Source: Bradyrhizobium sp. CSS354 (lineage in GTDB: Bacteria > Pseudomonadota > Alphaproteobacteria > Rhizobiales > Xanthobacteraceae). From it: DNA of 64,000 bases. A model generated the notes under the pieces. That model was not told the origin of the DNA. It saw only the letters and a list, made by a program, of their open reading frames with translations, and made no database searches. The stretch is taken from the NCBI RefSeq assembly GCF_029051725.1, contig NZ_JAACFU010000007.1, positions 247,501 through 311,500 on the forward strand, written 5' to 3'. The translations under genes were made by a program, and so were the position numbers. This document shows positions 35,129 through 43,783 of the stretch, piece by piece; the first letter of the stretch is position 1, and each line of letters begins with the position of its first letter.

Positions 35129-35563
35129 CTAGCGCCCCGCGCGCGTCCAGGTCTCGCCGCCGCAGAGCGCACCAACGCAGCCTTCGACCCGCAGCGAATC
35201 CGCTGATGTCACCGTCACGCTGCTCGCATAGGTGCTGCCGTCGTCGGCATTGTAGATCTGGCCCGACCATTTGTTCGGCCCTGAAGGCTGCATGCCGCTG
35301 AACAATGGCAAGCCGATCATCGGGCGCCTGGCGAGGGCGGGATTGGGATTCTTGCTGTCGGTGGCAGGCAGGCCGGTCGCGGTGTCGTGGGGTTCACGCA
35401 ACCAGACGACGTTGCCGCAGATGTCGCCGCCGCATTTGCCGATCTTGACGCGGGCATCGCCGGCCTGGGTCAGCCAGGTCCCGTCGACGCTCTGCGCATG
35501 GGCGGCAGTCGCGCCAAGGAGCGCAGCCAGAAGGAGGATGAGAGCAGCGAATCTGGAAGTCAT
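35129..35563 (-). CDS. DUF2147 family secreted protein
   Basis: 144 residues from ATG 35563. Signal peptide TSRFAALILLLAALLGATAAHA, then a lipocalin-like beta domain with VDGTWLTQAGDARVKIGKC at its start, WLREPHDTATG, GLPLFSGMQ and the GQIYNADDGSTY strand typical of DUF2147. Two Cys pairs (KCGGDIC and GCVGALC) are conserved. Periplasmic; function unknown. It ends four bases from the stop of the convergent DUF3095 gene. Confidence 0.85.
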   Translation of the reverse strand: MTSRFAALILLLAALLGATAAHAQSVDGTWLTQAGDARVKIGKCGGDICGNVVWLREPHDTATGLPATDSKNPNPALARRPMIGLPLFSGMQPSGPNKWSGQIYNADDGSTYASSVTVTSADSLRVEGCVGALCGGETWTRAGR

Positions 35564-35667
35564 GGAGAGAGCCCCGAAATGGAGCGCCTCCATAGCAGCC
35601 CAGCAGGATAGTGCAACGCTGGATGGAATCACATTCCTGCGTTTATTTGCCTGCGTGTAACCTGCGC

Positions 35668-37053
35668 TCATTTGCCCCAGCGCACCAAGGCGACCGAGCC
35701 TGCGGTCGAAAGCCCGAACACCGCCATGGCGCCGCCGACCAGCGCGAACAGGGTCCAGGCTGGAGCCTGTGCCAGCATGAGGCCGCCGCCGCCGATCGCG
35801 ACGATCAGTAGCCGCGCTGTGGAGGCGAGCACGGGACCGCCGACGCGCGCCGCGCCTTGCGAGGAGAAATACAGCGACACGCCCATGCCGAAGAACACGA
35901 AGGTCGGGCCTGCCCAGTGGAAATAGCTGTGCGCGGCGGCAGCAACGCCGGGATCCCTGGTGAAGAGCGAGACCCACAGTGACGGATCGAGCGCGATGAC
36001 GAGCCCGATCAGGCCGACTGTGATTCCCGAGGCCGCGGCCGCGGTCCAGGCCACGCGACGCGCGCGTTTCACCTGTCCGGCGCCCATCGCCATGCCGACC
36101 ATCGGCACCGATGCGATACCGAAGGCGAAGGTGATCGGGATCAGCAAGAATTCCAGCCGCGAGCCGATGCCGTAGCCGGCCAGCATCTCGGTGCCGAAGG
36201 TCGCCAGGATCTTGGTGAAGATCAAAATGGTAAGCACGGTCTGGAGCGGCGACAGGCAGGCGACCGCGCCGACCTTGAGGATGTCGAAGAACAACGCGCG
36301 ATCGAAATGGAAGGCGCGGAAATCCAGCGGCAGCCGGCTGCGGCCGGACCAGAGATACCAGAGGAAAAAGATCGCAGCACAGGTGAACGCGATCAACTGC
36401 CCGGCAGCGACACCTGGCATGCCGAATTGCGGCACACCGAACAGGCCGAGCCCCAGCGTGCCGCCGAGCGCGATCTGGAGCACGCTCGTCCCGATCAGCG
36501 CCATCGAGGGCAGACGCATGTCGCCCGTGCCGCGGATCACCGAGGCCAGCGTGTTGACGAGCCAGATCGCGACCGCGCCGGAGAACAGCATTTGCGAATA
36601 GCCGCTGGCTTCCTCGAGCACGCGCTCGCGCCCGCCCAGCAGCGTGAAGAACGAGCGGCCGAAGACGAGCATCGTCACCGTGAAGAAAAGCCCGCCGCAG
36701 AGGCCGATGATGGCGGCATGCAGCGCCAGCGTCGCCGCACGGTTCCGGTCGCCTGCGCCGAGCGCACGGCTGATCGCAGACGAGACGCCACCGCCCATCG
36801 CGCCAGCGCTCATCATCTGGGTCAGCATGGCGAACGGAAACACCAGCGCGATCGCTGCCAGCGGGATGGTGCCGAGCCGGCCGATATAGGAGGTCTCGGC
36901 GATCGCAACCAGCGTGCTGCCGACCATCGCGATCATGTTGGGGATCGCGAGCCGCAGCAGCGTCGGCAGGATCGGTGCCGTCAGCAAGCTGGCGATGGGG
37001 GAGGTGACCGGGGCAGGCGGCGGCACGGCGTCTATGGAGGCGTCGATCGTCAT
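35668..37053 (-). CDS. MATE family multidrug efflux transporter
   Basis: 461 residues with twelve hydrophobic segments in two six-helix halves, each preceded by a polar stretch. Typical pieces are TLLRLAIPNMIAMVGSTLVAIAE near the start and GTEMLAGYGIGSRLEFL in the second half. It exports drugs or metabolites in exchange for H+ or Na+ across the inner membrane. The promoter side carries an AT-rich ACTATATAG motif about 35 bp upstream; I cannot assign a regulator. Confidence 0.9.
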   Translation of the reverse strand: MTIDASIDAVPPPAPVTSPIASLLTAPILPTLLRLAIPNMIAMVGSTLVAIAETSYIGRLGTIPLAAIALVFPFAMLTQMMSAGAMGGGVSSAISRALGAGDRNRAATLALHAAIIGLCGGLFFTVTMLVFGRSFFTLLGGRERVLEEASGYSQMLFSGAVAIWLVNTLASVIRGTGDMRLPSMALIGTSVLQIALGGTLGLGLFGVPQFGMPGVAAGQLIAFTCAAIFFLWYLWSGRSRLPLDFRAFHFDRALFFDILKVGAVACLSPLQTVLTILIFTKILATFGTEMLAGYGIGSRLEFLLIPITFAFGIASVPMVGMAMGAGQVKRARRVAWTAAAASGITVGLIGLVIALDPSLWVSLFTRDPGVAAAAHSYFHWAGPTFVFFGMGVSLYFSSQGAARVGGPVLASTARLLIVAIGGGGLMLAQAPAWTLFALVGGAMAVFGLSTAGSVALVRWGK

Positions 37054-37135
37054 GTGTCACCGCGCGGAATATTGGATGATGCTCGACATACTATATAGCG
37101 TGGAGCGCCGGCACCAGCCTCGCTTCACGCAGGGC

Positions 37136-37663
37136 TCACCAGGGCAGGCCGCAGAGGTCGATGGTGCCCAGCGTCGGCGCGCTGACGATATTGCAGACAT
37201 AGGGCGCCATGTAGGTGAAGCGGATCCGCCCCTCCGGCTGCTCGCAATAGACCTCGCCCTTGAAGGGGAGCCAGCTGCGGGCCTGGTAGAACGCCACATT
37301 ATGCGGTTCGCAGAACAGCAGCGCGAAGCGGACCGCCTCGTTGGCGCGCATGGTATGCACTGCGGCGTCGATCGCCATGGTCGCATAGCCGCGGCCGCGC
37401 CGGTCCTCCCGCGTGCAGACGCCGCCGATGCCGCCGATGTGAACCTTCTGCCCGTTCCAGGTGACGGTGCGGAAGTAGATGCCGACATGGCAGACGAGAC
37501 CATCCTCGGGCGTCTCGATCAGCACGCGCAAATCGGCATTGGCCCATTTGACGTGAGCCCAGGGCTGCTTGCCGACGATATCAGGTCCGAAGACCGCCTG
37601 ATGCAGCGGCTCCGCCATCCGCCACGAGGCGTCGCCGTTCAAAATGTCGATCTCGATGCTCAT
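37136..37663 (-). CDS. GNAT family N-acetyltransferase (NodA-like fold)
   Basis: 175 residues from ATG 37663. The acetyl-CoA loop is visible in GVCTREDRRGRGYATMAIDAAV (conserved R-x-x-G-x-G/A). The layout, including an IGGIGGV strand and an ending TIDLCGLPW, is reminiscent of NodA-type acyltransferases, but the sequence lacks NodA's hallmark residues. Substrate unknown. It stands alone on the minus strand between MATE and sodB. Confidence 0.8.
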   Translation of the reverse strand: MSIEIDILNGDASWRMAEPLHQAVFGPDIVGKQPWAHVKWANADLRVLIETPEDGLVCHVGIYFRTVTWNGQKVHIGGIGGVCTREDRRGRGYATMAIDAAVHTMRANEAVRFALLFCEPHNVAFYQARSWLPFKGEVYCEQPEGRIRFTYMAPYVCNIVSAPTLGTIDLCGLPW

Positions 37664-37900
37664 CGCTCGCTCTTTCGCATCTCCGCGCCGTCGGTGCGTT
37701 TCGTTCTGCCATAAGCACCTCAAAGGCAATGATATTTTGCGGCCCGGCTGAAACGCCCCACATCCTTGCGACGATTTTATGCAATCCGGCCAAGCCGCCG
37801 CGCCAGCGTTTTGGAAAATTCGCGGTATTTAACGGCCACGGAACCTTCTATAAGGGGTGACCGTTAAGTCTCGTTCCCCCATCAGTCGCGGACAACACCC

Positions 37901-38497
37901 ATGACCTTTACGCTGCCCCCACTCCCCTACGCCTATGACGCCCTCGGGCAATTCATGTCGAAGGAAACGCTCGAATTCCACCACGACAAGCATCATCAGG
38001 CCTATGTCACCAACGGCAATAACGCGCTCAAGGGCACCGAATGGGAAGGCAAGTCCCTTGAGGAGATCGTCAAGGGCTCGTTCGGCAAGAACCCCGCGGT
38101 GTTCAACAATGCCGGCCAGCACTACAACCACATCCATTTCTGGAGCTGGATGAAGCCCAATGGCGGCGGCACCAAGCTGCCGGGCAAGATCGAGAAGAAG
38201 ATCAACGAGGACCTCGGCGGCTTCGAGAAGTTCAAGACGGACTTCCAGGCGGCCGGCGTCGGCCAGTTCGGCTCCGGCTGGTGCTGGCTCCAGGTCAAGA
38301 ACGGCAAGCTCGAGATTTCCAAGACCCCGAACGGCGAGAATCCGCTGGTGCACGGCGCCACCCCGATCCTCGGCTGCGACGTCTGGGAGCACTCCTACTA
38401 CATCGACTATCGCAACCGCCGTCCCGACTATCTGAAGGCGTTTGTCGAGAACCTCGTGAACTGGGAATACGTCGAGTCCCTGTTCGACAAGGCCTGA
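37901..38497 (+). CDS. sodB: Superoxide dismutase (Fe type)
   Basis: 198 residues. Metal ligands are H27 (EFHHDKHH), H77 (YNHIHFW), D160 and H164 (GCDVWEHSYYIDYRN). The active-site Gln in NNAGQH and the second-sphere Trp and Tyr are present. Family features such as FGSGWCWL and the AGQHYNHIHFW block favour iron over manganese, though alphaproteobacterial members can be cambialistic. Cytosolic: no signal peptide. A terminator follows at 38612-38642. Confidence 0.94.
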   Translation: MTFTLPPLPYAYDALGQFMSKETLEFHHDKHHQAYVTNGNNALKGTEWEGKSLEEIVKGSFGKNPAVFNNAGQHYNHIHFWSWMKPNGGGTKLPGKIEKKINEDLGGFEKFKTDFQAAGVGQFGSGWCWLQVKNGKLEISKTPNGENPLVHGATPILGCDVWEHSYYIDYRNRRPDYLKAFVENLVNWEYVESLFDKA

Positions 38498-38508
38498 GGC
38501 TTCACTCC

Positions 38509-38604
38509 GTCATTCCGGAGCGATGCGCAGCATCGAACATGGTGCGGGCTCCTGCACCAGAGAATCTTGAGATTCCGGCTTCGGCTTTGCCGCCCCGGAA
38601 TGAC
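38509..38604. repeat. Palindromic intergenic repeat, family E copy 1
   Basis: GTCATTCCGGAGCG at the left and CCGCCCCGGAATGAC at the right form the outer stem. The interior reads GCATCGAACATGGTGCGGGC and AATCTTGAGATTCCGG. Its outer ends match copy 2 at 45994-46096. Confidence 0.75.
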
Positions 38605-38611
38605 ATAAACG

Positions 38612-38642
38612 AAAAGGCGGTCGGAGGCGCGGCCGCCTTTTT
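38612..38642 (+). terminator. Rho-independent terminator after sodB
   Basis: AAAAGGCGG pairs with CCGCCTTTT across a 12-base loop and is followed by T residues. Confidence 0.7.
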
Positions 38643-38774
38643 GCTGTGCGGAATTCGCACTTCGCACGCATGGCCCTGCGCGAGGCGCGCATCGCTCCCG
38701 TCACCGTACTGTTTGCATCGCATCTGCGGCGCCCTTAATCAGGACGGGCATCACCCTCGAGCCGAACGCGCCCG

Positions 38775-39386
38775 TTGTCAGAACCTTCCCCGAGAGACCC
38801 GGCGCCCGCCGAGGACGCGGAATCCGAACCGCGGCCGGGTCGCGTGCGCAAGCCGATCGGCTGGTCCACCATCATCATCGCAGCGCTGGTGGCGGTGAGC
38901 GCGGGTTTGGTCTGGCGGCGTGACGGCACCGACGGTGTTCTCGAAATACTGACCCACGATCTCTCGCTGTTCGGCGGCATCCTGCCGCGCGTGCTGGCCG
39001 GTTGCCTGCTCGGCGCGTTCATCTCCGAGATACTGCCGCACGAAAAAGTCTCGCGCGCGCTCGGGCCGAAATCGGGCCTGAAAGGCCTTCTGATCGGCAC
39101 CGCCTTCGGCGCGATCCTGCCCGGCGGTCCCTTCACCGCCTATCCCGTGGCGAGTGCGCTGCTCGCGGTCGGCGCCGATTTCGGTGCCACCATCGCCATG
39201 GTCGTGAGCTGGACCTTGATCGGCTATGGCCGGGCGGTGGCTTGGGAAATCCCGATCATGGGCACCGATTTCACGCTGTGGCGCATCGTCATCTCGCTGC
39301 CGTTGCCGGTGCTCGCAGGCGCGCTCGGCCGCTTCGTCTATGTCCGGCTTTATCCGAAGCCGGCCATCAAGGACGATGAGACTTGA
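38775..39386 (+). CDS. Permease half A (UPF0718/YraQ-like)
   Basis: 203 residues from a TTG start. A hydrophilic N-terminal tail of 30 residues is followed by about four membrane helices. The GGPFTAYPVASALLAVGAD segment is the conserved Pro-Gly-rich motif of the DUF318 permease family. Full-length members have about 300 residues with two such halves; here the second half is encoded by the next gene, which overlaps by 4 nt. Family members are linked to metal or arsenical export, but the substrate is unknown. Confidence 0.75.
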   Translation: MSEPSPRDPAPAEDAESEPRPGRVRKPIGWSTIIIAALVAVSAGLVWRRDGTDGVLEILTHDLSLFGGILPRVLAGCLLGAFISEILPHEKVSRALGPKSGLKGLLIGTAFGAILPGGPFTAYPVASALLAVGADFGATIAMVVSWTLIGYGRAVAWEIPIMGTDFTLWRIVISLPLPVLAGALGRFVYVRLYPKPAIKDDET

Positions 39387-39883
39387 GCGCCGCGCTTCTG
39401 ATCGACATCCTGTTGTGGGGCTCGGTGTTCGGCGTCGGCTTGATCGCCTTTCGCCGCGGCCCACCGGTGTTCAAGGCCTCGCTGCGCGAGGGCTCGATGG
39501 ATTTCATCAACATCGTGCCGCGGATCGCGCTGGGGGTGATCGGCTCGGGCTACATCGCCGCCATCATCCCGCAGGAAGTGATCAGCGGCTGGCTTGGGCC
39601 GGACAGCGGCTGGCTCGGGGTCGCGACTGCCGTGGTCGCGGGGGCCGCGACGCCCGGCGGCCCGGTGATCGGGTTCTCCATCGGGACGGTGGCGCTGAAA
39701 TCGGGCGGCGGGGTGCCTCAAGTGGTCGCCTATGTCGTTGCCTGGGCGCTGTTTGCCTTCCAACGGGTGATTTTGTGGGAAATTCCGTTCATGCCGGCCC
39801 GTTTCGTCTGGTTCCGCTGTGCGGTTTCGGTGCCGTTCCCGTTCGTCGCCGCCGCCATCGCCATGGTGATTGGCAAGCCCTGA
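39383..39883 (+). CDS. Permease half B (UPF0718/YraQ-like)
   Basis: 166 residues from a TTG start overlapping the previous stop (TTGA). Four membrane helices and the repeat motif ATPGGPVIGFSIGTVALKSG, which mirrors the GGPFTAYPVASALLAVGAD motif of half A. Together they would give the eight-helix, two-repeat permease. It ends 19 bp before the Zur box. Confidence 0.75.
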   Translation: MSAALLIDILLWGSVFGVGLIAFRRGPPVFKASLREGSMDFINIVPRIALGVIGSGYIAAIIPQEVISGWLGPDSGWLGVATAVVAGAATPGGPVIGFSIGTVALKSGGGVPQVVAYVVAWALFAFQRVILWEIPFMPARFVWFRCAVSVPFPFVAAAIAMVIGKP

Positions 39884-39902
39884 GCCCAGCGTGGACACGG
39901 GT

Positions 39903-39921
39903 AATGTTATAATATAACGTT
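39903..39921. promoter_or_regulatory. Zur box overlapping a -10 element
   Basis: AATGTTATA-A-TATAACGTT is a 19-bp palindrome with one mismatched pair, matching the published alphaproteobacterial Zur pattern of ATGTTAT...ATAACAT type. It contains TATAAT (39908-39913), so Zur bound here would block RNA polymerase. It lies 6 bases before the start codon of the first gene of the zinc operon. Confidence 0.85.
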
Positions 39922-39927
39922 TTCGGT

Positions 39928-40176
39928 ATGGTTCCCGCCGCGTCCCAAGCCCATCATCACGACCACGCTCATGGCCATTCCCATGATCATTCCCATGACC
40001 ACGGGCATTCGCACGGACACGATCACACCCACGCACATGTCCACGGTGCGGCCTCTCCGCATCCGGCTCAGGCGGCGCACTGGTCGATCCTGCGCATGAC
40101 GATGGCCGCCCGCCTCGCGGCCGCGCTCGCGGTCTGCGCCGTGCTCTGGGGCGTGGTTTTCCTGGCGATGAGGTGA
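39928..40176 (+). CDS. His-rich small membrane protein at the head of the zinc operon
   Basis: 82 residues. Residues 9-40 are a dense His/Asp/Gly tract (HHHDHAHGHSHDHSHDHGH and on), an obvious zinc- or metal-binding segment. Residues 58-80 form one membrane helix with charged ends. There is no cleavable signal. No Shine-Dalgarno fits in the 6-base gap after the Zur box, so with TSS about 39920 the mRNA would be nearly leaderless. It is followed by the ATPase gene with a 2-base gap. It may hand Zn2+ to the ABC transporter or buffer it; inferred from composition and place. Confidence 0.75.
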   Translation: MVPAASQAHHHDHAHGHSHDHSHDHGHSHGHDHTHAHVHGAASPHPAQAAHWSILRMTMAARLAAALAVCAVLWGVVFLAMR

Positions 40177-40178
40177 CC

Positions 40179-40934
40179 ATGGCGGCGCTGCATTTTCACA
40201 ACGTCACGCTCGGCTATGACCGCCATCCGGCCGTGCACCACCTCAACGGGGAGGTCGCCCCGGGCGCGCTGTTGGCCGTGATCGGCCCGAACGGCGCAGG
40301 CAAGTCGACGCTGCTGCGTGGCATCGTCGGCATCCTCAAGCCGCTCGACGGCAGCATCCATCTCGGCGGGCTCGACAGCCGCGATATCGCCTATCTGCCG
40401 CAGAGTGCGGAGATCGACCGCAGCTTCCCGATCTCGGTGCTGGACTTCGTCGCCACCGGGCTGTGGCGCGGGACCGGCCTGTTCGGCGGCATCGGCAAGG
40501 CGGCGCGCGAAAAGATCCTCCGCGCGATCGCTTCCGTCGGCCTCAACGGCTTCGAAAACCGTCCGATCGGCACACTCTCGGGCGGCCAGATGCAGCGCGT
40601 GCTGTTTGCGCGCGTGCTGCTCCAGGACGCGCGGCTGATCGTGCTGGACGAGCCCTTCAACGCCATAGACAGCAAGACCACGGCCGATCTGCTGGCACTG
40701 GTGAAGCACTGGCACGGCGAGGGCCGCACCGTGCTCGCCGCGCTGCACGACATGGAAATGGTGCGCACCCATTTCAGCGAGACGCTGGTGCTGGCGCGCG
40801 GCCCCGTGGCGTGGGGGCCGACGGCGGAGGTGCTGACGCCGGAAAACCTGATGGTCGCAATGCGGATGTGCGAAGCCTTCGACGACAGCGCAGCCGCCTG
40901 CTCGGCCGATGATGCCCGCTCACGGGCGGCTTGA
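40179..40934 (+). CDS. znuC: Zinc ABC transporter, ATP-binding protein
   Basis: 251 residues. Walker A GPNGAGKST at 36-44, signature LSGGQMQR at 133-140, Walker B LIVLDEPF at 153-160, and the H-loop His in ALHDMEM. It matches the metal-importer branch (ZnuC/AztA). ATG 40179 follows GAGGTG, overlapping the end of the His-rich gene; the in-frame GTG 40173 would add two residues. Powers uptake through the permease encoded next. Confidence 0.93.
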   Translation: MAALHFHNVTLGYDRHPAVHHLNGEVAPGALLAVIGPNGAGKSTLLRGIVGILKPLDGSIHLGGLDSRDIAYLPQSAEIDRSFPISVLDFVATGLWRGTGLFGGIGKAAREKILRAIASVGLNGFENRPIGTLSGGQMQRVLFARVLLQDARLIVLDEPFNAIDSKTTADLLALVKHWHGEGRTVLAALHDMEMVRTHFSETLVLARGPVAWGPTAEVLTPENLMVAMRMCEAFDDSAAACSADDARSRAA

Positions 40935-40940
40935 TATCCG

Positions 40941-41810
40941 ATGCTCTATGATGCGCTGATCGGCCCGTTCACCGAATTCGAGTTCATGCGACGTGCGCTT
41001 GCGGCCGTGATCGCGCTCTCGCTCGCGGGCGCGCCGATCGGCGTGTTCCTGATGTTGCGACGGATGAGCCTGGTCGGCGACGCCATGGCGCATGCAATCC
41101 TTCCCGGCGCCGCTGTCGGTTTCCTGCTTTCCGGTCTCAATCTGTTCGCGATGACGGCCGGTGGCCTGATCGCAGGTTTTGCCGTCGCGATCCTCGCAGG
41201 CCTGGTCGCGCGCTCGACCGGGCTGAAGGAGGATGCCTCGCTCGCGACCTTCTATCTGGCATCGCTGGCGCTAGGCGTGACCATCGTATCGATCAAGGGC
41301 ACCAATATCGACCTGCTGCACGTGCTGTTCGGCAATATTCTGGCGATGGACGACCAGACGCTGCTGGTCGTCGCCTTCAACGCCACGGTGACGCTGCTGG
41401 TGCTCGCAGTGATCTACCGTCCGCTGGTGATCGAGAGCGTCGATCCCTTGTTCTTGCGTACCGTGAGCCGGGCTGGCGGGCCTGCGCATCTCGCTTTCCT
41501 CGCGCTGGTCGTGATCAACCTCGTCAACGGCTTTCAGGCGCTCGGCACGCTGCTCGCGGTCGGCCTGATGATCCTGCCGGCCGGCATCGCGCGGTTCTGG
41601 TCGCGCGATCTTACCGTCATGATCTGCATCGCGGTCGTCGCTGCCGCCGTCTCCGGCTATGCAGGTCTCGTGCTGTCGTTCCAGACCCGTGTGCCGTCGG
41701 GCCCTGCGATCATTCTGGTGGCGAGCGCGCTTTACACCGTCTCCGTCCTGTTCGGCACGGTCGGCGGCGTCGTCAGGCAACTCTTTCCCGGCCGGCATCT
41801 GGAAGCGTGA
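40941..41810 (+). CDS. znuB: Zinc ABC transporter, permease
   Basis: 289 residues with eight to nine membrane helices. Conserved pieces are the LRRMSLVGDAMAHAILPG segment of ABC-3 metal permeases and the late VGLMILPAGIARFWSRDL. It forms the metal channel in the inner membrane. Six bases separate it from the ATPase gene, and the next gene overlaps its stop. Confidence 0.93.
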   Translation: MLYDALIGPFTEFEFMRRALAAVIALSLAGAPIGVFLMLRRMSLVGDAMAHAILPGAAVGFLLSGLNLFAMTAGGLIAGFAVAILAGLVARSTGLKEDASLATFYLASLALGVTIVSIKGTNIDLLHVLFGNILAMDDQTLLVVAFNATVTLLVLAVIYRPLVIESVDPLFLRTVSRAGGPAHLAFLALVVINLVNGFQALGTLLAVGLMILPAGIARFWSRDLTVMICIAVVAAAVSGYAGLVLSFQTRVPSGPAIILVASALYTVSVLFGTVGGVVRQLFPGRHLEA

Positions 41811-41815
41811 CGGCG

Positions 41816-42679
41816 ATGCGGCGCATCCTGCTTTGTGTGCTTTTGCTGATTGCCTCGCCGCTGCACGCCGCGGAGCAGCTGAAGGTCGTCGCGAGCTTCT
41901 CGATCCTCGCCGATTTCGTCCGCAATGTCGGCGACGACCGGATCAATCTGACGACGCTGGTCGGGGCCGACAGCGACGTCCATGTCTACGCGCCCGCGCC
42001 AAGCGATGCGAAGCGGGTCGCAGACGCAAAGCTGGTCATCGTCAACGGACTTGGTCTCGAGGGCTGGCTGCCGCGCCTCGTACAGTCCTCGGGCAGCAAG
42101 GCGCAGGTGATCACCGCGAGCGCCGGCATCGCGCCGCTCAAGCTCGGCTCTGCCGCCGACCCGCATGGCTGGCAGTCCGTCCCCAACGCGAAGGTCTACG
42201 TCACCGACATCGCCAATGCGCTGGCCGCGGCCGACCCTGACGATGCGGAGTTCTTCCGCGCCCAGGCCAAGGCCTATCTGGAAAAGCTCGAAACGCTCGA
42301 CCGCGAGGTCCGCGAAGCCGTGGCCAAGATCCCGCCGGAGCGGCGCAAGGTGATCTCGACCCATGACGCCTTCGGCTATTTCGCCGCTGAATACGGCGTC
42401 CAGTTCATCGCGCCCTTGGGCGTCTCCACGGAAACCGAGCCCAGCGCGCGGGACATCGCCACCATCATCGGCCAGATCAAGGCCCAAAAAATCCCGGCCG
42501 TGTTCCTGGAAAATATCAGCGACGACCGGCTGATCCGGCGGATCGCGGCGGAGACCGGCTCAAAAGTCGGCGGGACCCTGATTTCGGACGGTTTGACCGG
42601 CGAAAAGGGGCCTGCACCCACTTACATTGATATGGTCAGGCACAATATAAAGGCCCTGACCAGCGCGCTTGACCACTAG
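41816..42679 (+). CDS. znuA: Zinc ABC transporter, periplasmic metal-binding protein
   Basis: 287 residues, cluster A-I (cluster 9) receptor. Signal peptide RRILLCVLLLIASPLHA. Metal ligands by family analogy are H56 (DVHVYAP), H117 (DPHGWQ), H183 (STHDAFGY) and D258 (ISDGL). This three-His/one-Asp set resembles AztC, and there is no His-rich mobile loop as in E. coli ZnuA. An in-frame GTG at 41807 overlaps the permease stop and could also be used. The neighbours and the Zur box make zinc, not manganese, the best ligand. Confidence 0.91.
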   Translation: MRRILLCVLLLIASPLHAAEQLKVVASFSILADFVRNVGDDRINLTTLVGADSDVHVYAPAPSDAKRVADAKLVIVNGLGLEGWLPRLVQSSGSKAQVITASAGIAPLKLGSAADPHGWQSVPNAKVYVTDIANALAAADPDDAEFFRAQAKAYLEKLETLDREVREAVAKIPPERRKVISTHDAFGYFAAEYGVQFIAPLGVSTETEPSARDIATIIGQIKAQKIPAVFLENISDDRLIRRIAAETGSKVGGTLISDGLTGEKGPAPTYIDMVRHNIKALTSALDH

Positions 42680-42733
42680 GGCAGGGGCCACCCCGCCTCG
42701 CGTCGCGCGAAAAGCCCGAAGTCCGGAGTTGTT

Positions 42734-43783
42734 ATGTCTGAAGTGACCGCCCCAAAAATTCCCGTGACCGTCCTGACCGGCTATCTCGGCGCCGGCAAGA
42801 CCACGCTGTTGAACCGCATCCTGTCGGAAAACCATGGCAAGAAGTACGCCGTCATCGTCAACGAATTCGGCGAGATCGGCATCGACAACGACCTCATCAT
42901 CGGCGCCGATGAGGAAGTGTTCGAGATGAACAACGGCTGCATCTGCTGCACCGTGCGCGGCGATCTCGTGCGCATCATGGAAGGTCTGATGAAGCGCAAG
43001 GGCAAGTTCGACGCCATCATCGTCGAGACCACCGGTCTTGCCGATCCGGCACCGGTCGCCCAGACCTTCTTCGTCGACGAGGACGTGCAGAAGAACGCGC
43101 GCCTCGATGCGGTGGTCACGGTTGCGGACGCAAAATGGCTGTCCGACCGTCTCAAGGACGCGCCCGAGGCCAAGAACCAGATCGCCTTTGCCGACGTCAT
43201 CGTGCTGAACAAGACCGATCTTGTCACCAAGGGAGAGCTTGCCGAGGTCGAGGCTCGCATCCGCGCCATCAACCCCTATGCGAAGCTGCACCGCACCGAG
43301 CGCTGCTCGGTGGCTTTGGCCGACGTGCTCGACCGCGGCGCCTTCGACCTCGACCGCATCCTCGACATCGAGCCGGACTTCCTGAATGCCGACGATCATG
43401 ACCACGACCACGATCATCACCATCATGGCCACGACCATCACCACGATCATGATCACGGCCACGGCCTGAAGCACTATCACGACGAGGACATGCAGTCGCT
43501 GTCGCTCAAGACCGACAAGCCGCTCGATCCCAACGTGTTCATGCCCTGGCTCCAGAATCTGGTGCAGGTGGAGGGCGGCAAGATCCTACGCTCCAAGGGC
43601 ATCCTCGCCTTCCACGACGACGACGACCGTTACGTCTTCCAGGGCGTGCATATGATGCTGGAAGGCAACCACCAGCGGAAGTGGAAGGACGGCGAGCCGC
43701 GCGAGAGCCGCCTCGTCTTCATCGGCCGCGAATTGCCGCAAGATCTCATTCGCCAGGGTTTTGAGAGCTGCATCGTCTCGTGA
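42734..43783 (+). CDS. CobW/COG0523 family GTPase with His-rich linker
   Basis: 349 residues. Walker A GYLGAGKTT at 16-24, the metal-site CxCC motif at 69-72, the G3 ETTGLADP at 98-105 and the NKTD guanine specificity motif at 159-162. An Asp/His-rich segment (about 220-250) precedes the CobW C-terminal domain. Such GTPases deliver zinc to client proteins under zinc shortage. It lies 54 bp after znuA in the same direction, and no separate Zur box was seen, so it is probably part of the same Zur-controlled transcript. The client is not identifiable here. Confidence 0.9.
   Translation: MSEVTAPKIPVTVLTGYLGAGKTTLLNRILSENHGKKYAVIVNEFGEIGIDNDLIIGADEEVFEMNNGCICCTVRGDLVRIMEGLMKRKGKFDAIIVETTGLADPAPVAQTFFVDEDVQKNARLDAVVTVADAKWLSDRLKDAPEAKNQIAFADVIVLNKTDLVTKGELAEVEARIRAINPYAKLHRTERCSVALADVLDRGAFDLDRILDIEPDFLNADDHDHDHDHHHHGHDHHHDHDHGHGLKHYHDEDMQSLSLKTDKPLDPNVFMPWLQNLVQVEGGKILRSKGILAFHDDDDRYVFQGVHMMLEGNHQRKWKDGEPRESRLVFIGRELPQDLIRQGFESCIVS

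Noticed and set aside
35129..37060. One 643-codon minus-strand frame linking the DUF2147 gene to the MATE gene region
   Set aside because: Only its 3' end (35129-35563) has a signal peptide and family domain; the remainder is the out-of-frame copy of the MATE gene.
37136..37663. GNAT protein as nodulation protein NodA
   Set aside because: Only the fold and some end residues look alike; the hallmark residues and other nod genes are missing.
43398..43466. Repetitive CATGACCACGA-type DNA that looks like a short tandem array
   Set aside because: It encodes the His/Asp-rich linker of the CobW GTPase; similar tracts at 39956-40044 and 54389-54513 encode other His-rich segments. Not a CRISPR array.
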